A stretch of DNA of 64,000 nucleotides from Cellulomonas sp. C5510 (lineage in GTDB: Bacteria; Actinomycetota; Actinomycetes; Actinomycetales; Cellulomonadaceae): positions 3,162,001 through 3,226,000 of the forward strand of contig NZ_CP081862.1 of NCBI RefSeq assembly GCF_019797765.1, written 5' to 3'. Position 1 is the first letter of the stretch. Each line of letters opens with the position of its first letter. Positions 35,840 to 45,724 of this stretch are shown piece by piece. The notes under the pieces are model-generated. The model ran no database searches. It was given only the letters and a program-made list of their open reading frames with translations, and was not told the origin of the DNA. A program made the position numbers and the translations under genes.

Positions 35840-36373
35840 TCAGCCGGGCAGCGGCACGCCGCGCCAGCGGTCGCCGTGGGCGCGGACCGTCACGGTCCGG
35901 ACCCCGGCGGCGGCGTCCTCGGCGTCCCCCACCGCACCGCGGGGGCGCCGCAGCGCGACCTCGAGCCGGTCGGCGGCCAGCGACTCCACGAGGCCCGCCC
36001 CCCACTCCACGACGGTCACGGACTCGTCCAGGGAGGCGTCCAGGTCGAGCGCGTCGACCTCGTCGAGCGAGCCGAGCCGGTACGCGTCGACGTGCACCAG
36101 GGCCGGCCCGGTCGTGCCGTCGTCGCGCGGCAGCGGCGGGTGCACCCGGGCGATGACGAACGTCGGCGACGCGACCGCGCCCCGCACGTGCAGCCCCTGC
36201 CCGATCCCCTGCGTGAGGGTCGTCTTGCCGGCGCCGAGGTCGCCGGTCAGCACCACCAGGTCGCCCGGCCGCAGCAGCCCCGCGAGCGCCGCGCCGTACG
36301 CGCGCGTCGCGTCCGCGTCCGCGAGCTCCACCGCGACCTCGGCCACCGTCGTCGTCCCGTCCTGCCCGCTCAC
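35840..36373 (-). CDS. tsaE: tRNA threonylcarbamoyladenosine ATPase TsaE
   Basis: A 177-residue P-loop ATPase that drives the TsaD/TsaB complex. Walker A is TGDLGAGKTTLTQGIGQGL (lysine 50), followed by VASPTFVIARVH and the typical VHVDAYRLGSLDEVDALDLD. VTVVEWGAGLVESL is the conserved late motif. The GTG at 36373 overlaps the alr stop. The extended C-terminus (about 35 residues) is Arg/Ala-rich. Confidence 0.94.
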   Translation of the reverse strand: MSGQDGTTTVAEVAVELADADATRAYGAALAGLLRPGDLVVLTGDLGAGKTTLTQGIGQGLHVRGAVASPTFVIARVHPPLPRDDGTTGPALVHVDAYRLGSLDEVDALDLDASLDESVTVVEWGAGLVESLAADRLEVALRRPRGAVGDAEDAAAGVRTVTVRAHGDRWRGVPLPG

Positions 36374-37548
36374 CGTTCTCCTCCCGTGCCGCCCGGCGCC
36401 TCGGGGTCCACGTGCACGCGCGGGACGCGGGCGCCGAGCCGCGTCACGATCTCGTACGAGATGGTGCCGCACGCCTCCGCCCAGTCCTGCGCGGTGGGCC
36501 CGCCGTCGGCGCCCGTGCCGAACAGCTCGACCACGTCGCCCGCGGACTCGGTGGCGTCGGGTCCCAGGTCCACCACGACCTGGTCCATGCAGACCCGGCC
36601 GGCGATCGCGAGCCGCCGCCCGTGCACGCCCAGCGGGGCCCCGGGCGCACCGTCGGTGCCGGAGGCGTGCCGCGGCACGCCGTCCGCGTACCCGAGCGGC
36701 ACCACGCCGAGCGTCGTCTCGCGGTCCGTCACGTAGTGGTGCCCGTACGAGACGCCGTGCCCGGCGGGGACCCGCTTCACCGTCGCCAGCTCGGCCTCGA
36801 CCGTCATCGCCGGCCGCAGCCCGAACCGCTCCGGCCCGCCGAGCTGCGGCACGGGCGTGAGCCCGTACAGCGCGATGCCGGGCCGGACCAGGTCCAGGTG
36901 GAGGTCGGGGTCGGTCAGCGTCGACGCCGACGCAGCGATGTGGCGCACCTCGAGCCGAGCACCGCGCGCCTCGGCGTCCGCGGCCGCCGCCCGCAGCGCC
37001 TCCGCCTGGCGGTGCAGCGTCGGGTGCCCCGGCTCGTCGGCGAACGCGAGGTGCGACCACAGGCCGACCACCCGCAGCACGCCCTCGGCCTCCATCCGCA
37101 GGGCCGCGTCGAGCACCTCGGGCAGGTCCGCCGGGGTCAGCCCGTTGCGCCCCAGCCCGGTGTCGAGCTTGAGGTGCACGCGCGCCGTCCTGCCGGTGAC
37201 GCGGGCGGACGCGGCGACCTCCTGCAGCGCCCACGGCGCGGCCACCGACAGGTCCACGTCCGCCGCCACCGCGTCGGTCAGCGGCGCGCCCGGGGCGTAC
37301 AACCAGGTGAGGACGCGGGCGGTGATCCCCGCCTCGCGCAGCGCGAGGGCCTCGCCGAGCTGGGCCACCCCCAGCCAGGTCGCGCCGCCCTGGACCGCCG
37401 CGCGCGCGACCGGCACCAGGCCGTGCCCGTACGCGTCGGCCTTGACGACCGCCATCACCTGGGCGGTCGGCGCGAGGTCCCCGAGGGTGCGGGCGTTGTC
37501 ACGGATCGCGGAGAGGTCGACCACGGCGCGGGCGGGGAACAGGCTCAC
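36370..37548 (-). CDS. alr: Alanine racemase
   Basis: A 392-residue PLP enzyme that makes D-alanine for peptidoglycan. The PLP lysine is in VMAVVKADAYGHG (K36) and the catalytic tyrosine in GHGVSYGHHYV. Other marks are HLKLDTGLGRNGL, GLWSHLAFADEPGH, RPGIALYGL and AGRVCMDQVVVDLG. The GTG at 37548 follows a GGGGG stretch. It is coupled by GTGA overlap to tsaE and is the probable first gene of the alr-tsaE-tsaB-rimI run. Confidence 0.97.
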   Translation of the reverse strand: MSLFPARAVVDLSAIRDNARTLGDLAPTAQVMAVVKADAYGHGLVPVARAAVQGGATWLGVAQLGEALALREAGITARVLTWLYAPGAPLTDAVAADVDLSVAAPWALQEVAASARVTGRTARVHLKLDTGLGRNGLTPADLPEVLDAALRMEAEGVLRVVGLWSHLAFADEPGHPTLHRQAEALRAAAADAEARGARLEVRHIAASASTLTDPDLHLDLVRPGIALYGLTPVPQLGGPERFGLRPAMTVEAELATVKRVPAGHGVSYGHHYVTDRETTLGVVPLGYADGVPRHASGTDGAPGAPLGVHGRRLAIAGRVCMDQVVVDLGPDATESAGDVVELFGTGADGGPTAQDWAEACGTISYEIVTRLGARVPRVHVDPEAPGGTGGER

Positions 37549-37631
37549 ACCCCCAGTCTCGCACCGGCGGGCGCGCCGGCCGGTGCGACCCCGTGCCCCG
37601 GTCGCTCGCCCCGGCGCGACGTGCCCGGCGC

Positions 37632-38328
<697 letters not shown>

Positions 38329-38336
<8 letters not shown>

Positions 38337-39969
38337 GGAGCAACCCTGCCACGACCGCGGGCAGGGCGTGTGCGACGTCCAGCGCCGCGACCGGGCCGCC
38401 CGGGACCGCGGCAGAGGCGGCGCGACCGTGCACGAGCGCGGCCGCCGCCGCGAGCGCCGCCGCGAGCGGCGGGTCGGCGAGCACGTCGCCCGCCCGGCCC
38501 GCCAGCAGCGCGCCCAGCAGCCCGGAGAGCACGTCCCCCGACCCGGCGGTCGCGAGCCACCCCGGCGCATCCGCCTGCGCGAACACCGCCCCGCCGGCCC
38601 CGGCGACCACGGTGGTGCTGCCCTTGAGCAGGACGGTCGCCCCGGTGTGCTCGTGCGCGCGGCGGGCCCACCGCAGCGGCTCCGCCGTCACCGCCGCGCG
38701 GTCGACGTCCTCGCCGAGGCGGGTGAGCAGCGCCGCCAGCTCCCCGGCGTGAGGGGTGAGGACGCACCACGGGGCGAGCGTCTCGGGAGCCAGGGCCAGG
38801 GCACCGGCGTCGAGCACCGCCGGCTGCCCCTCGGTCAGCGCGCGCTCGAGCGCGTCCCCGACCCGGCGGGCCTGCTTCGCGTGCGCGGGGTCGACCCCGG
38901 GGCCGAGCAGCCAGGCCTGCACCCGCCCCTCACCGGCGACGACCTCGGGGCGTGCCGCCAGGACCGCGCGCCGCACCGCGGCCGGCCCGACGTACCGGAC
39001 CATCCCGACGCCCGCGCGCACCGCGGCGGACACCGAGAGCACCGCCGCCCCGGGGTACGTCGGGGTCCCCGCCACCACGCCCAGCACACCGCGGCTGTAC
39101 TTGTGGTCGTCCGGCCCGGGCACCGGCCACAGCGCGGCGACGTCCGCTGGCTCCAGCCGCGCGACGGCCGGAGCGGCCGGCAGCGGCAGCCCGAGGTCGA
39201 CGACGGCGAGGCGCCCCGCCAGCCGCGACGCCGGAGGCAGCAGCAGGCCGGGCTTCGCCGTCCCGAACGTGACGGTGAGTCCCGCGGGGAGCACCGGACC
39301 GTCCGGCAAGGATCCGTCGTCCACCCCGATCCCGCTCGGGACGTCGACCGCCACGACCAGCGGCCCGGGAGCGTCCGGTGCACCCTCGTCGGCGAGCAGC
39401 TCCCCGAGCAACGCCGTCAGCAGGCCCGCGACGCCCCGTGGCGCGTCTCGTCCCCCGATGCCCAGCAGACCGTCGAGCACGACGTCCGCGACGTACGCCT
39501 CGGCGACCGCGTCACCGACCCAGACCACCGGCAGGTCCGCGGCCGCCGTCGCGGATCCGGACGGCGGGCCTGGCGGTCGCGCGTCCGCGGGCGCTCCCGC
39601 CGGTGCGTCCACGCCCGCGCCCGGAGCCGCGTCCCCGCCGCCCGGGTCCTCGACGCGCACCGCCCGCCCGCCGGCGCGTCGCAGCGCCGCCAGCCCCTCG
39701 ACGTGCGGCGCCCCCGTCGCGCACAGCGCCACCACCCGCACACCCCGCCGCGCGAGCACCGCGCCCGCGTGCAGCGCGTCACCCCCGTTGTTCCCGAGGC
39801 CGACCAGCGCCACCACGGTCGCCCCGCGGACCGCGCCCCGGCGCGCCGCCAGCTCCGCCAGGACCCGCGTCGCGAGCCCACCCGCCGCCTGCTGCATGAG
39901 CGGCACACCACGCGCGAGCAGCGGCTGCTCCGCCGCGCGCACCTGGGCCGCCGGGTACCCGAGGATCAT
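38329..39969 (-). CDS. nnr: Bifunctional NAD(P)HX epimerase/dehydratase
   Basis: A 546-residue metabolite-repair enzyme that epimerises and dehydrates damaged NAD(P)H hydrates. The N-terminal epimerase domain (about 1-235) has QQAAGGLATRVL, GLGNNGGDALHAG and VVAVDVPSGIGVDDG. The C-terminal dehydratase (about 265-546) has GVLGVVAGTPTYPGAAVLS, VLTPHAGELAALL and the ATP/ADP-site motif ATAGSGDVLSGLLG. A Pro/Gly/Ala-rich insertion of roughly 40 residues lies near 105-145, inside the epimerase domain. Start ATG 39969. It reads toward the kinase and alr. On the other side a divergent luciferase-like gene starts 63 bp away. Confidence 0.93.
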
Positions 39970-40019
39970 GCATCCATCCTGACCGACGGCGCCGCGCGGC
40001 GCTCACGGTCCAGCGGCGA

Positions 40020-40025
40020 TAGGTT
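40020..40025 (+). promoter_or_regulatory. Putative -10 box of the luciferase-like gene
   Basis: TAGGTT ends seven bases before the ATG at 40033, with no Shine-Dalgarno between. Suggests a leaderless transcript. Confidence 0.45.
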
Positions 40026-40032
40026 CGGGCCC

Positions 40033-41019
40033 ATGCGCTTCGGACTCTTCATCCCCCAGGGCTGGCGGCAGGACCTCACCGGCATCGAGCCGGCCGAGCA
40101 CTGGTCCGTCATGAACGGGCTCGCCCAGCACGCCGACGACGGCGACGTCTTCGACTCGATCTGGGTCTACGACCACTTCCACGCCGTCCCCGAGCCGAAC
40201 GGCGAGGCGACGCACGAGGCCTGGAGCCTCATGAACGCGTACGCCGCCACGACGAGACGCGTGAAGCTCGGGCAGATGTGCACCTGCATGGCGTACCGGA
40301 ACCCCGCCTACCTCGCGAAGGTCGCGACCACGGCGGACGTCATCTCCGGCGGACGCGTCCAGATGGGCATCGGCGCCGGCTGGTACGAGCACGAGTGGCG
40401 CGCGTACGGCTACGGCTTCCCGCGCGCCGGTGAGCGGATCGCGATGCTGGACGAGGGCGTGCAGATCATGAAGCAGCTCTGGACGAACGGGGTCGCGACC
40501 CTCGACGGCGCGCACTACCAGGTCGAGGGCGCGCAGCTCTCGCCGCTCCCGCTGCAGGTCGACGGCCCGCCGCTGTGGATCGCCGGCGGCGGCGAGCGCA
40601 AGACGCTGCGCATCGCGGCCGAGCACGCGCAGTACACGAACTTCGACGGCACGCCCGCCGGGTTCGCCCACAAGTCGCAGGTCCTGCAGGAGCACTGCGC
40701 GGCGATCGGCCGCAACTACGACGAGATCACGCGCTCGGCCAACTACAACGTGGTCATCGGGGCGACCGAGGCCGAGGTGGACGACCGCATCGCGTGGGTC
40801 GAGGAGCACTACGCCCGCACGGTCCCGGACAAGGCCCCGGGCGTCGCCGAGGAGTTCCGCAACGGCCCGCTGGTCGGGACGCCGGAGCAGATCGTCGAGA
40901 AGCTGCGCGAGCTCGAGGCCCTGGGCATGACGTACGCGATCACGTACTTCGCCGAGGCGGCCTACGACCGCTCGGGCATCGAGCTGTTCGAGCGAGAGGT
41001 CGTCCCGGCCCTCCGCTGA
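40033..41019 (+). CDS. LLM class F420-dependent oxidoreductase
   Basis: A 328-residue luciferase-like TIM-barrel protein. It starts MRFGLFIPQGWRQDLTGI and carries DSIWVYDHFHA, RVKLGQMCTCMAYRNP, and VQMGIGAGWYEHEWRAYGYG, typical of the F420-dependent subgroup in actinobacteria. LVGTPEQIVEKLRELEALG is the common C-terminal motif. The redox substrate cannot be assigned. It stands alone between nnr and the DUF559 gene and has a repeat array and hairpin directly downstream. Confidence 0.88.
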   Translation: MRFGLFIPQGWRQDLTGIEPAEHWSVMNGLAQHADDGDVFDSIWVYDHFHAVPEPNGEATHEAWSLMNAYAATTRRVKLGQMCTCMAYRNPAYLAKVATTADVISGGRVQMGIGAGWYEHEWRAYGYGFPRAGERIAMLDEGVQIMKQLWTNGVATLDGAHYQVEGAQLSPLPLQVDGPPLWIAGGGERKTLRIAAEHAQYTNFDGTPAGFAHKSQVLQEHCAAIGRNYDEITRSANYNVVIGATEAEVDDRIAWVEEHYARTVPDKAPGVAEEFRNGPLVGTPEQIVEKLRELEALGMTYAITYFAEAAYDRSGIELFEREVVPALR

Positions 41020-41042
41020 CCGCGCGCCCGCGCCCCCTCTCG

Positions 41043-41098
41043 CGCCCACGCACCCACGCACCCACGCGCCCACGCGCCCACGCGCCCACGCGCCCACG
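41043..41098. repeat. Seven 8-bp tandem repeats (CRCCCACG)
   Basis: CGCCCACG or CACCCACG is repeated seven times without a gap and ends exactly where the first hairpin element begins (41099). It lies 23 bases after the stop of the luciferase-like gene. Confidence 0.85.
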
Positions 41099-41158
41099 CC
41101 GAGAGTCCAGGACACGCCCGGGATCCGTTGCGCCCGCCGGCGTGTCCTGGACTCTCGG
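41099..41158. repeat. Extragenic hairpin element, copy 1
   Basis: GAGAGTCCAGGACACGCC (41101-41118) pairs perfectly with 41139-41156; two more G-C pairs extend the stem outward to 20 bp. The 20-base loop begins CGGGATCC. This is one of four members of a family in the window. It sits between the luciferase-like gene and the DUF559 gene, and could act as a terminator for the former. Confidence 0.9.
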
Positions 41159-41261
41159 TCGTGCTGGGACGCGCACGGCGCGCTGCGGTCGCGGGGAGGT
41201 CGTCCACAGGGAGGGACGGGGGACGTGCGTGGTCGACCCGTCGTGCGAGAGGGTCCGGCGC

Positions 41262-42200
41262 ATGGTCCGGTCCGCGCCCGCCCTCCTCGACGACTTCGCC
41301 GGGCGGCCCTTCACGGTCGCGGAGGGTCGCGCAGCGGGGCTGTCGTCCCGGGACCTGCGCGACCCCGCGCTGCGGCGACCGGCCCGCGGCCTGCGCGCCA
41401 CCGGGCCCTCCCCTGCGGACCTGCTCGCCCGCTGCCGGGAGCTCCTGCCCGTGCTGCCGCCCCAGGCCGTCTTCAGCCACGCGACGGCGCTCGACCTGCT
41501 CGGCGTCGACCGCCCGCGCGGTCTGCGGCGACCGGACGACGTGCACGTCGAGGTCAGGTCCGGTGCCCGTCCTCCACGTCGCCGGGGCGTCGTCGGCCAC
41601 CGCCGGTCGGGACCACGGACCCCGGTCGTGCTCGTCGGAGGCATCCCCGTCGTCACCGTGCCGCGGCTCTGGGTCCAGCTCGCCGCGGAGCTGGACGAGG
41701 ACGAGCTCGTCGTCGCCGGAGACGCGCTGCTCCGTCGCCGGGACGCCCGCGTCGGGCTGCCCGAGCTGACGAGGGCCGTCGAGGGGCTGGACGCCGGAAC
41801 GCGCGGACTGCGACGGCTACGGCGCGCGCTGCCGCTGCTCCGCGCCGGGACCGACTCGTGCCAGGAGACCCGGCTCCGGCTGACGCTGGTGCGCGACGGG
41901 TTGCCCTGCCCCGAGGTGAACCGGCCGGTGCTGGACGCGGACGGGCGCTTCGTGGCGCTGCCGGACCTCAGCTACCCGGCCCGCCGCCTCGCCGTCGAGT
42001 ACGACGGCGACGTGCACCGCACGGACGCCCGGACGTGGCGTCGCGACGTCGCCCGCAGGCAGGCCCTCGAGCACGAGGGGTGGCGTGTCATCACGTGCAC
42101 CGCCGACGACGTCCGGGCGCCGGCCCGCGCACTCGCCTGGATCCGCGCCGCGCTCGGCCCGCTCCGCGCCGGCGACCCCTGGACGCCCCTCGCGCGCTGA
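41262..42200 (+). CDS. DUF559-type nuclease-fold protein with AbiEi-like N-terminus
   Basis: A 312-residue protein. The N-terminal 90 residues (FAGRPFTVAEGRAAGLSSRD, then PQAVFSHATALDLLGV) resemble the winged-helix/AbiEi-antitoxin-like start seen in many actinobacterial proteins. The C-terminal 80 residues carry the DUF559 pattern: ALPDLSYPARRLAVEYDGDV, then HRTDARTWRRDVARRQAL and EHEGWRVITCTADDV, a Vsr/PD-(D/E)XK-like fold with candidate residues D235, E246, D248 and H252. A DNA nuclease role is an inference. The ATG at 41262 has GAGAGGG eight bases upstream. It is flanked by hairpin copies 1 and 2 in opposite orientation. No partner toxin gene is adjacent. Confidence 0.8.
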   Translation: MVRSAPALLDDFAGRPFTVAEGRAAGLSSRDLRDPALRRPARGLRATGPSPADLLARCRELLPVLPPQAVFSHATALDLLGVDRPRGLRRPDDVHVEVRSGARPPRRRGVVGHRRSGPRTPVVLVGGIPVVTVPRLWVQLAAELDEDELVVAGDALLRRRDARVGLPELTRAVEGLDAGTRGLRRLRRALPLLRAGTDSCQETRLRLTLVRDGLPCPEVNRPVLDADGRFVALPDLSYPARRLAVEYDGDVHRTDARTWRRDVARRQALEHEGWRVITCTADDVRAPARALAWIRAALGPLRAGDPWTPLAR

Positions 42201-42277
42201 CCCGTCCGCCCGTCGGACCCGTCGACCGACCCGCCGGCCCCGTGCCCGCCCCCTCCGTCCCGCTCGCCCCGCCCGTC

Positions 42278-42334
42278 GAGACACCAGGACACGCCGACGC
42301 AGCCGCACGGATCCCGGGCGTGTCCTGGTGTCTC
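42278..42334. repeat. Extragenic hairpin element, copy 2 (inverted)
   Basis: GAGACACCAGGACACGCC (42278-42295) pairs with 42317-42334. Compared with the other copies, bases 5-6 of the stem are CA instead of GT and the opposite arm changes to match, so pairing is kept. The loop read on the minus strand starts CGGGATCCGT, so this copy is inverted relative to copy 1. It lies between the convergent DUF559 and acpS genes. Confidence 0.9.
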
Positions 42335-42335
42335 G

Positions 42336-42395
42336 GCGCACGCGCAGCGCACGCGCAGAGCGCAGCGCACGCGCAGAGCGCAGGGGCGCAGGGGT
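42336..42395. repeat. GCGCACGCGCAGA-type short tandem repeats
   Basis: Units around GCGCACGCGCAGAGCGCA are repeated two to three times directly after hairpin copy 2 and before the acpS stop codon. They parallel the tandem array next to copy 1 in position but not in sequence. Confidence 0.7.
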
Positions 42396-42405
42396 GCAGT
42401 CCGGG

Positions 42406-42759
42406 TCAGGCGGACTCGGCGACCACCATCGCCGAGGCGATGCCCGCGTCGTGGGAGATCGACAGGTGGAACCGCGCGACGCCGAGCTCGGCCGCGCGCG
42501 CCGCGACCGTGCCGACCACCTCGACCTCGGGCGGCCCGCCGGGGACGCGGCGCACGGTCGCGTCCTGCCACGACATCCCGCCGGGCGCCCCGAGCGCCTT
42601 CGCGATGGCCTCCTTCGCCGCGAACCGCGCGGCCAGCGACGACGGGGCCAGGTCCCGCTCCTCCGCCGTGAACAGCCGCTCCCGCAGGGCCGGCACCCGC
42701 TCGACCGTCGCCATGAAGCGCGCGACGTCCACGACGTCGATCCCGACCCCGACGATCAC
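42406..42759 (-). CDS. acpS: Holo-[acyl-carrier-protein] synthase
   Basis: A 117-residue enzyme that moves 4'-phosphopantetheine from CoA to acyl carrier protein. It begins [14 protein letters not shown] (metal-binding aspartate in GIDVV), continues [11 protein letters not shown] and [15 protein letters not shown] (metal-binding glutamate), and ends [18 protein letters not shown]. Length is normal. The GTG at 42759 is 43 bases after glmS on the same strand, so glmS-acpS is probably an operon. CoaA, which starts CoA synthesis, is encoded just beyond glmS. Confidence 0.95.
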   Translation of the reverse strand: MIVGVGIDVVDVARFMATVERVPALRERLFTAEERDLAPSSLAARFAAKEAIAKALGAPGGMSWQDATVRRVPGGPPEVEVVGTVAARAAELGVARFHLSISHDAGIASAMVVAESA

Positions 42760-42802
42760 GGGCGGTCCGTCCCGGCGCCGGTGCGTTCGGCCCGCAGCCC
42801 CA

Positions 42803-44659
42803 CTACTCGACCGTGACGGACTTCGCGAGGTTGCGGGGCTGGTCGACGTCGAGCCCCCGGGCGGTCGCGAGCTCGCACGCGAAGACCTGCAGCGGCACCA
42901 CGGACAGCAGCGGGGCGAGCAGCGTCGGGCTCTGCGGCACGAAGAACACCTCGTCCGCGTACGCCTTCACCGCCTCGTCGCCGTCCTCCGCGATGACCAG
43001 TGTGCGGGCGCCGCGGGCCCGGATCTCCTGGATGTTCGACACGACCTTCGAGTGCAGCGAGTCGCGGCCGCGCGGCGAGGGGACGATGACGAACACCGGC
43101 TGCCCGGGTTCGATGAGGGCGATCGGCCCGTGCTTGAGCTCGCCCGCGGCGAAGCCCTCGGCGTGGATGTAGGCGAGCTCCTTGAGCTTCAGCGCGCCCT
43201 CCAGCGCGACCGGGAAGCCGACGTGCCGGCCGAGGAACAGCACGGACGAGGTGTCGGCCATCCACCGGGCGATCTCCCGGACGCGGCCGGCGCGGTCCAG
43301 CACCTCCTGGATCTTCGCGGGCATGGCGCGCAGGTCCTCGAGGATCTCACCGATCTCGTCGGCGAACTTGTTGCCCCGGAGCTGCGCGAGGTACAGGCCC
43401 AGCAGGTACGCGGCGGTGATCTGCGCGAGGAACGCCTTGGTCGACGCCACCGCGACCTCGGGTCCGGCGTGCGTGTACAGCGCCGCGTCCGACTCGCGCG
43501 GGATGGTGGACCCGTGGGTGTTGCAGATCGCCAGCACCTTCGCGCCCTGCTCGCGGGCGTGCCGGATGGCCATGAGCGTGTCCATGGTCTCGCCGGACTG
43601 GGAGATCGCCACGACGAGCGTCCGGGCGTTGACGATCGGGTCGCGGTAGCGGAACTCGTGCGCGAGCTCGACCTCGACGGGGACGCGGCACCAGTGCTCG
43701 ATCGCGTACTTCGCGACGTGCCCCGCGTACGCGGCGGTGCCGCACGCGATGACGATGATCTTGTCGACGGACCGGAGCACGGACTCGTCGATCTTCATGT
43801 CGTCGAGGATCAGGCGACCGCGGGTGTCCGTGCGCCCGAGCAGGGTGTCGTGCACGGCCTGCGGCTGGTCGGCGATCTCCTTCTCCATGAAGGAGCGGAA
43901 CCCGCCCTTCTCGGCGGCGGCGGCGTCCCAGTCGACGACGTACTCGCGGCCCTCGGCGGGGTTGCCGTCGAAGTCGGTCACCGTCACGGTGCGGGGCGTG
44001 ATGACGACGACCTGGTCCTGCGCGAGCTCCAGGGCCCGGCGGGTCTGGGCGATGAACGCGGCGACGTCGGACCCGAGGTAGTTGGCACCCTCGCCGAGCC
44101 CGACGACGAGCGGGGAGTCGTGCCGCGCGCCCACGACGGTGTCCGGGTGGTCGGCGTGCACCGCGAGCAGGGTGAACGTGCCGTGCAGCCGCCGCACGAC
44201 GACGCGCATCGCGTCGCCGAGGTCCTTGGTCTCGTCGTACGCCCGGGCCAGCAGGTGCGCGACGACCTCGGTGTCGGTCTCGGAGAGCAGCTCGGCGCCG
44301 TCCGCGAGCAGCTCGTCCTTGAGGACGGCGTAGTTCTCGACGATCCCGTTGTGGATCAGGGCGATGCGCCCGGCGACGTGCGGGTGGGCGTTGACGTCGG
44401 TCGGGCCGCCGTGCGTCGCCCACCGGGTGTGCCCGATCGCGGCCGTGGCGTCGGGCAGCGGCTGCTCCTCGAGGAGCGCGACGAGGTTGCCCAGCTTGCC
44501 GGCCTTCTTGGCCGTCGCGAGGGTGCCGTCGCCGGTGACGAGCGCGACGCCCGCGGAGTCGTACCCGCGGTACTCCAGACGGCGCAGGCCCTCCAGCGCG
44601 ACCTCGAGCGGCTGCCCGTCCGGTCGATGGTCACCGACGTACCCGACGATTCCACACAT
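42803..44659 (-). CDS. glmS: Glutamine-fructose-6-phosphate aminotransferase (isomerising)
   Basis: A 618-residue enzyme making glucosamine-6-P, the first step of UDP-GlcNAc synthesis. Residue 2 is the N-terminal nucleophile cysteine ([10 protein letters not shown]). The glutaminase domain shows [15 protein letters not shown] and [19 protein letters not shown]. The two SIS domains show [19 protein letters not shown] and ASTKAFLAQ, and the protein ends LAKSVTVE, the conserved C-terminus. No ribozyme is seen upstream. GlmM, the next enzyme, is encoded about 4 kb away on the same strand. Confidence 0.98.
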   Translation of the reverse strand: MCGIVGYVGDHRPDGQPLEVALEGLRRLEYRGYDSAGVALVTGDGTLATAKKAGKLGNLVALLEEQPLPDATAAIGHTRWATHGGPTDVNAHPHVAGRIALIHNGIVENYAVLKDELLADGAELLSETDTEVVAHLLARAYDETKDLGDAMRVVVRRLHGTFTLLAVHADHPDTVVGARHDSPLVVGLGEGANYLGSDVAAFIAQTRRALELAQDQVVVITPRTVTVTDFDGNPAEGREYVVDWDAAAAEKGGFRSFMEKEIADQPQAVHDTLLGRTDTRGRLILDDMKIDESVLRSVDKIIVIACGTAAYAGHVAKYAIEHWCRVPVEVELAHEFRYRDPIVNARTLVVAISQSGETMDTLMAIRHAREQGAKVLAICNTHGSTIPRESDAALYTHAGPEVAVASTKAFLAQITAAYLLGLYLAQLRGNKFADEIGEILEDLRAMPAKIQEVLDRAGRVREIARWMADTSSVLFLGRHVGFPVALEGALKLKELAYIHAEGFAAGELKHGPIALIEPGQPVFVIVPSPRGRDSLHSKVVSNIQEIRARGARTLVIAEDGDEAVKAYADEVFFVPQSPTLLAPLLSVVPLQVFACELATARGLDVDQPRNLAKSVTVE

Positions 44660-44741
44660 GGCGGCGAGTCTAGCCGGGGCGGCCCCGTGCACCGGCCGAC
44701 CACGGGACACCGCACCGGCGGGCGCACCGCCGGTCATCGTG

Positions 44742-44747
44742 CAGAAT
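44742..44747 (+). promoter_or_regulatory. Putative coaA -10 box
   Basis: CAGAAT ends six bases before the GTG at 44754 in GC-rich surroundings, with no ribosome site between. One mismatch to TANNNT. Confidence 0.35.
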
Positions 44748-44753
44748 CGTCGG

Positions 44754-45716
44754 GTGCGAGCCACCGACGTCCCCGTGTCGCCGTCGCCCTACGTGGAGCT
44801 GGACCGGGACGCGTGGGTCCGGCTGTCCGAGTCCACCCCGCTGCCGCTGACCGACGCCGACGTCACGCGGCTGCGCGGCCTGGGCGACCCGATCGACCTC
44901 GCCGAGGTGGATGCGATCTACCGGCCGCTGTCGCGGTTGCTCGACCTGTACGTCACGGCGACCCGGCGCCTGCACGCGGCGTCCTCGACGTTCCTGCGGG
45001 AGGACACGCCGCGCACCCCCTTCGTGATCGGCGTGGCCGGTTCGGTGGCCGTCGGCAAGTCGACCACCGCCCGCCTGCTGCGCGAGCTGATGGCCCGCTG
45101 GCCCGCGACCCCGAACGTGGCCCTCATGACGACGGACGGGTTCCTGCACCCGAACGCCGAGCTCGAGCGTCGGGGGCTCATGGACCGCAAGGGCTTCCCG
45201 GAGTCGTACGACCGGCGCGCGCTGCTGCAGTTCGTGTCCCGCGTGAAGGCGGGTGAGGCCGAGGTCCGTGCCCCGGTGTACGACCACGTGACCTACGACA
45301 TCGTGCCGGGCGCCGAGGTCGTGGTGCGCCGCCCGGACGTGCTGATCGTCGAGGGGCTGAACGTGCTGCAGCCCGCCCCGTCCGCCGCGGGGACGTCGAG
45401 CACGTCGAACCTCGCCGTGAGCGACTTCTTCGACTTCTCGATCTACGTCGACGCCCGCACGCAGGACGTGCGCCAGTGGTACGTCGAGCGGTTCCTGTCC
45501 CTGCGCTCGACGGCTTTCGCCCGCCCGGAGTCGTACTTCCACCGGTACGCGGCCCTCAGCGACGCGGAGGCCGTGGCGCGCGCCGAGAGCATCTGGGACG
45601 CGATCAACGCCCCGAACCTGGTGCGCAACATCCTCCCGACGCGCAGCCGCGCGACGCTCGTGCTGACCAAGGGCAGCGACCACTCCGTGCGCCGGGTGCG
45701 GCTCCGCAAGCTCTGA
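44754..45716 (+). CDS. coaA: Pantothenate kinase, type I
   Basis: A 320-residue P-loop kinase catalysing the first step of CoA synthesis. Walker A is [19 protein letters not shown] (K102). [34 protein letters not shown] and [13 protein letters not shown] are signature stretches, and [24 protein letters not shown] follow. The GTG at 44754 may be leaderless. It is divergent from glmS with a 94-bp gap. Length is typical. Confidence 0.97.
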   Translation: MRATDVPVSPSPYVELDRDAWVRLSESTPLPLTDADVTRLRGLGDPIDLAEVDAIYRPLSRLLDLYVTATRRLHAASSTFLREDTPRTPFVIGVAGSVAVGKSTTARLLRELMARWPATPNVALMTTDGFLHPNAELERRGLMDRKGFPESYDRRALLQFVSRVKAGEAEVRAPVYDHVTYDIVPGAEVVVRRPDVLIVEGLNVLQPAPSAAGTSSTSNLAVSDFFDFSIYVDARTQDVRQWYVERFLSLRSTAFARPESYFHRYAALSDAEAVARAESIWDAINAPNLVRNILPTRSRATLVLTKGSDHSVRRVRLRKL

Positions 45717-45724
45717 CGCGGGAG

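Noticed and set aside
41099..42334. DUF559 cassette considered as a standard insertion sequence.
   Set aside because: No transposase, DDE or HUH motif and no obvious target-site duplication; the nuclease-fold link is kept only as a hypothesis in the findings.
41043..42395. Repeat arrays considered as a CRISPR locus.
   Set aside because: Units are 8-18 bp without unique spacers and no cas genes are present.
44660..44753. A glmS ribozyme or riboswitch upstream of glmS.
   Set aside because: Only 94 bp separate glmS from the divergent coaA gene and no glmS-ribozyme core is seen; that element is mainly from Firmicutes.
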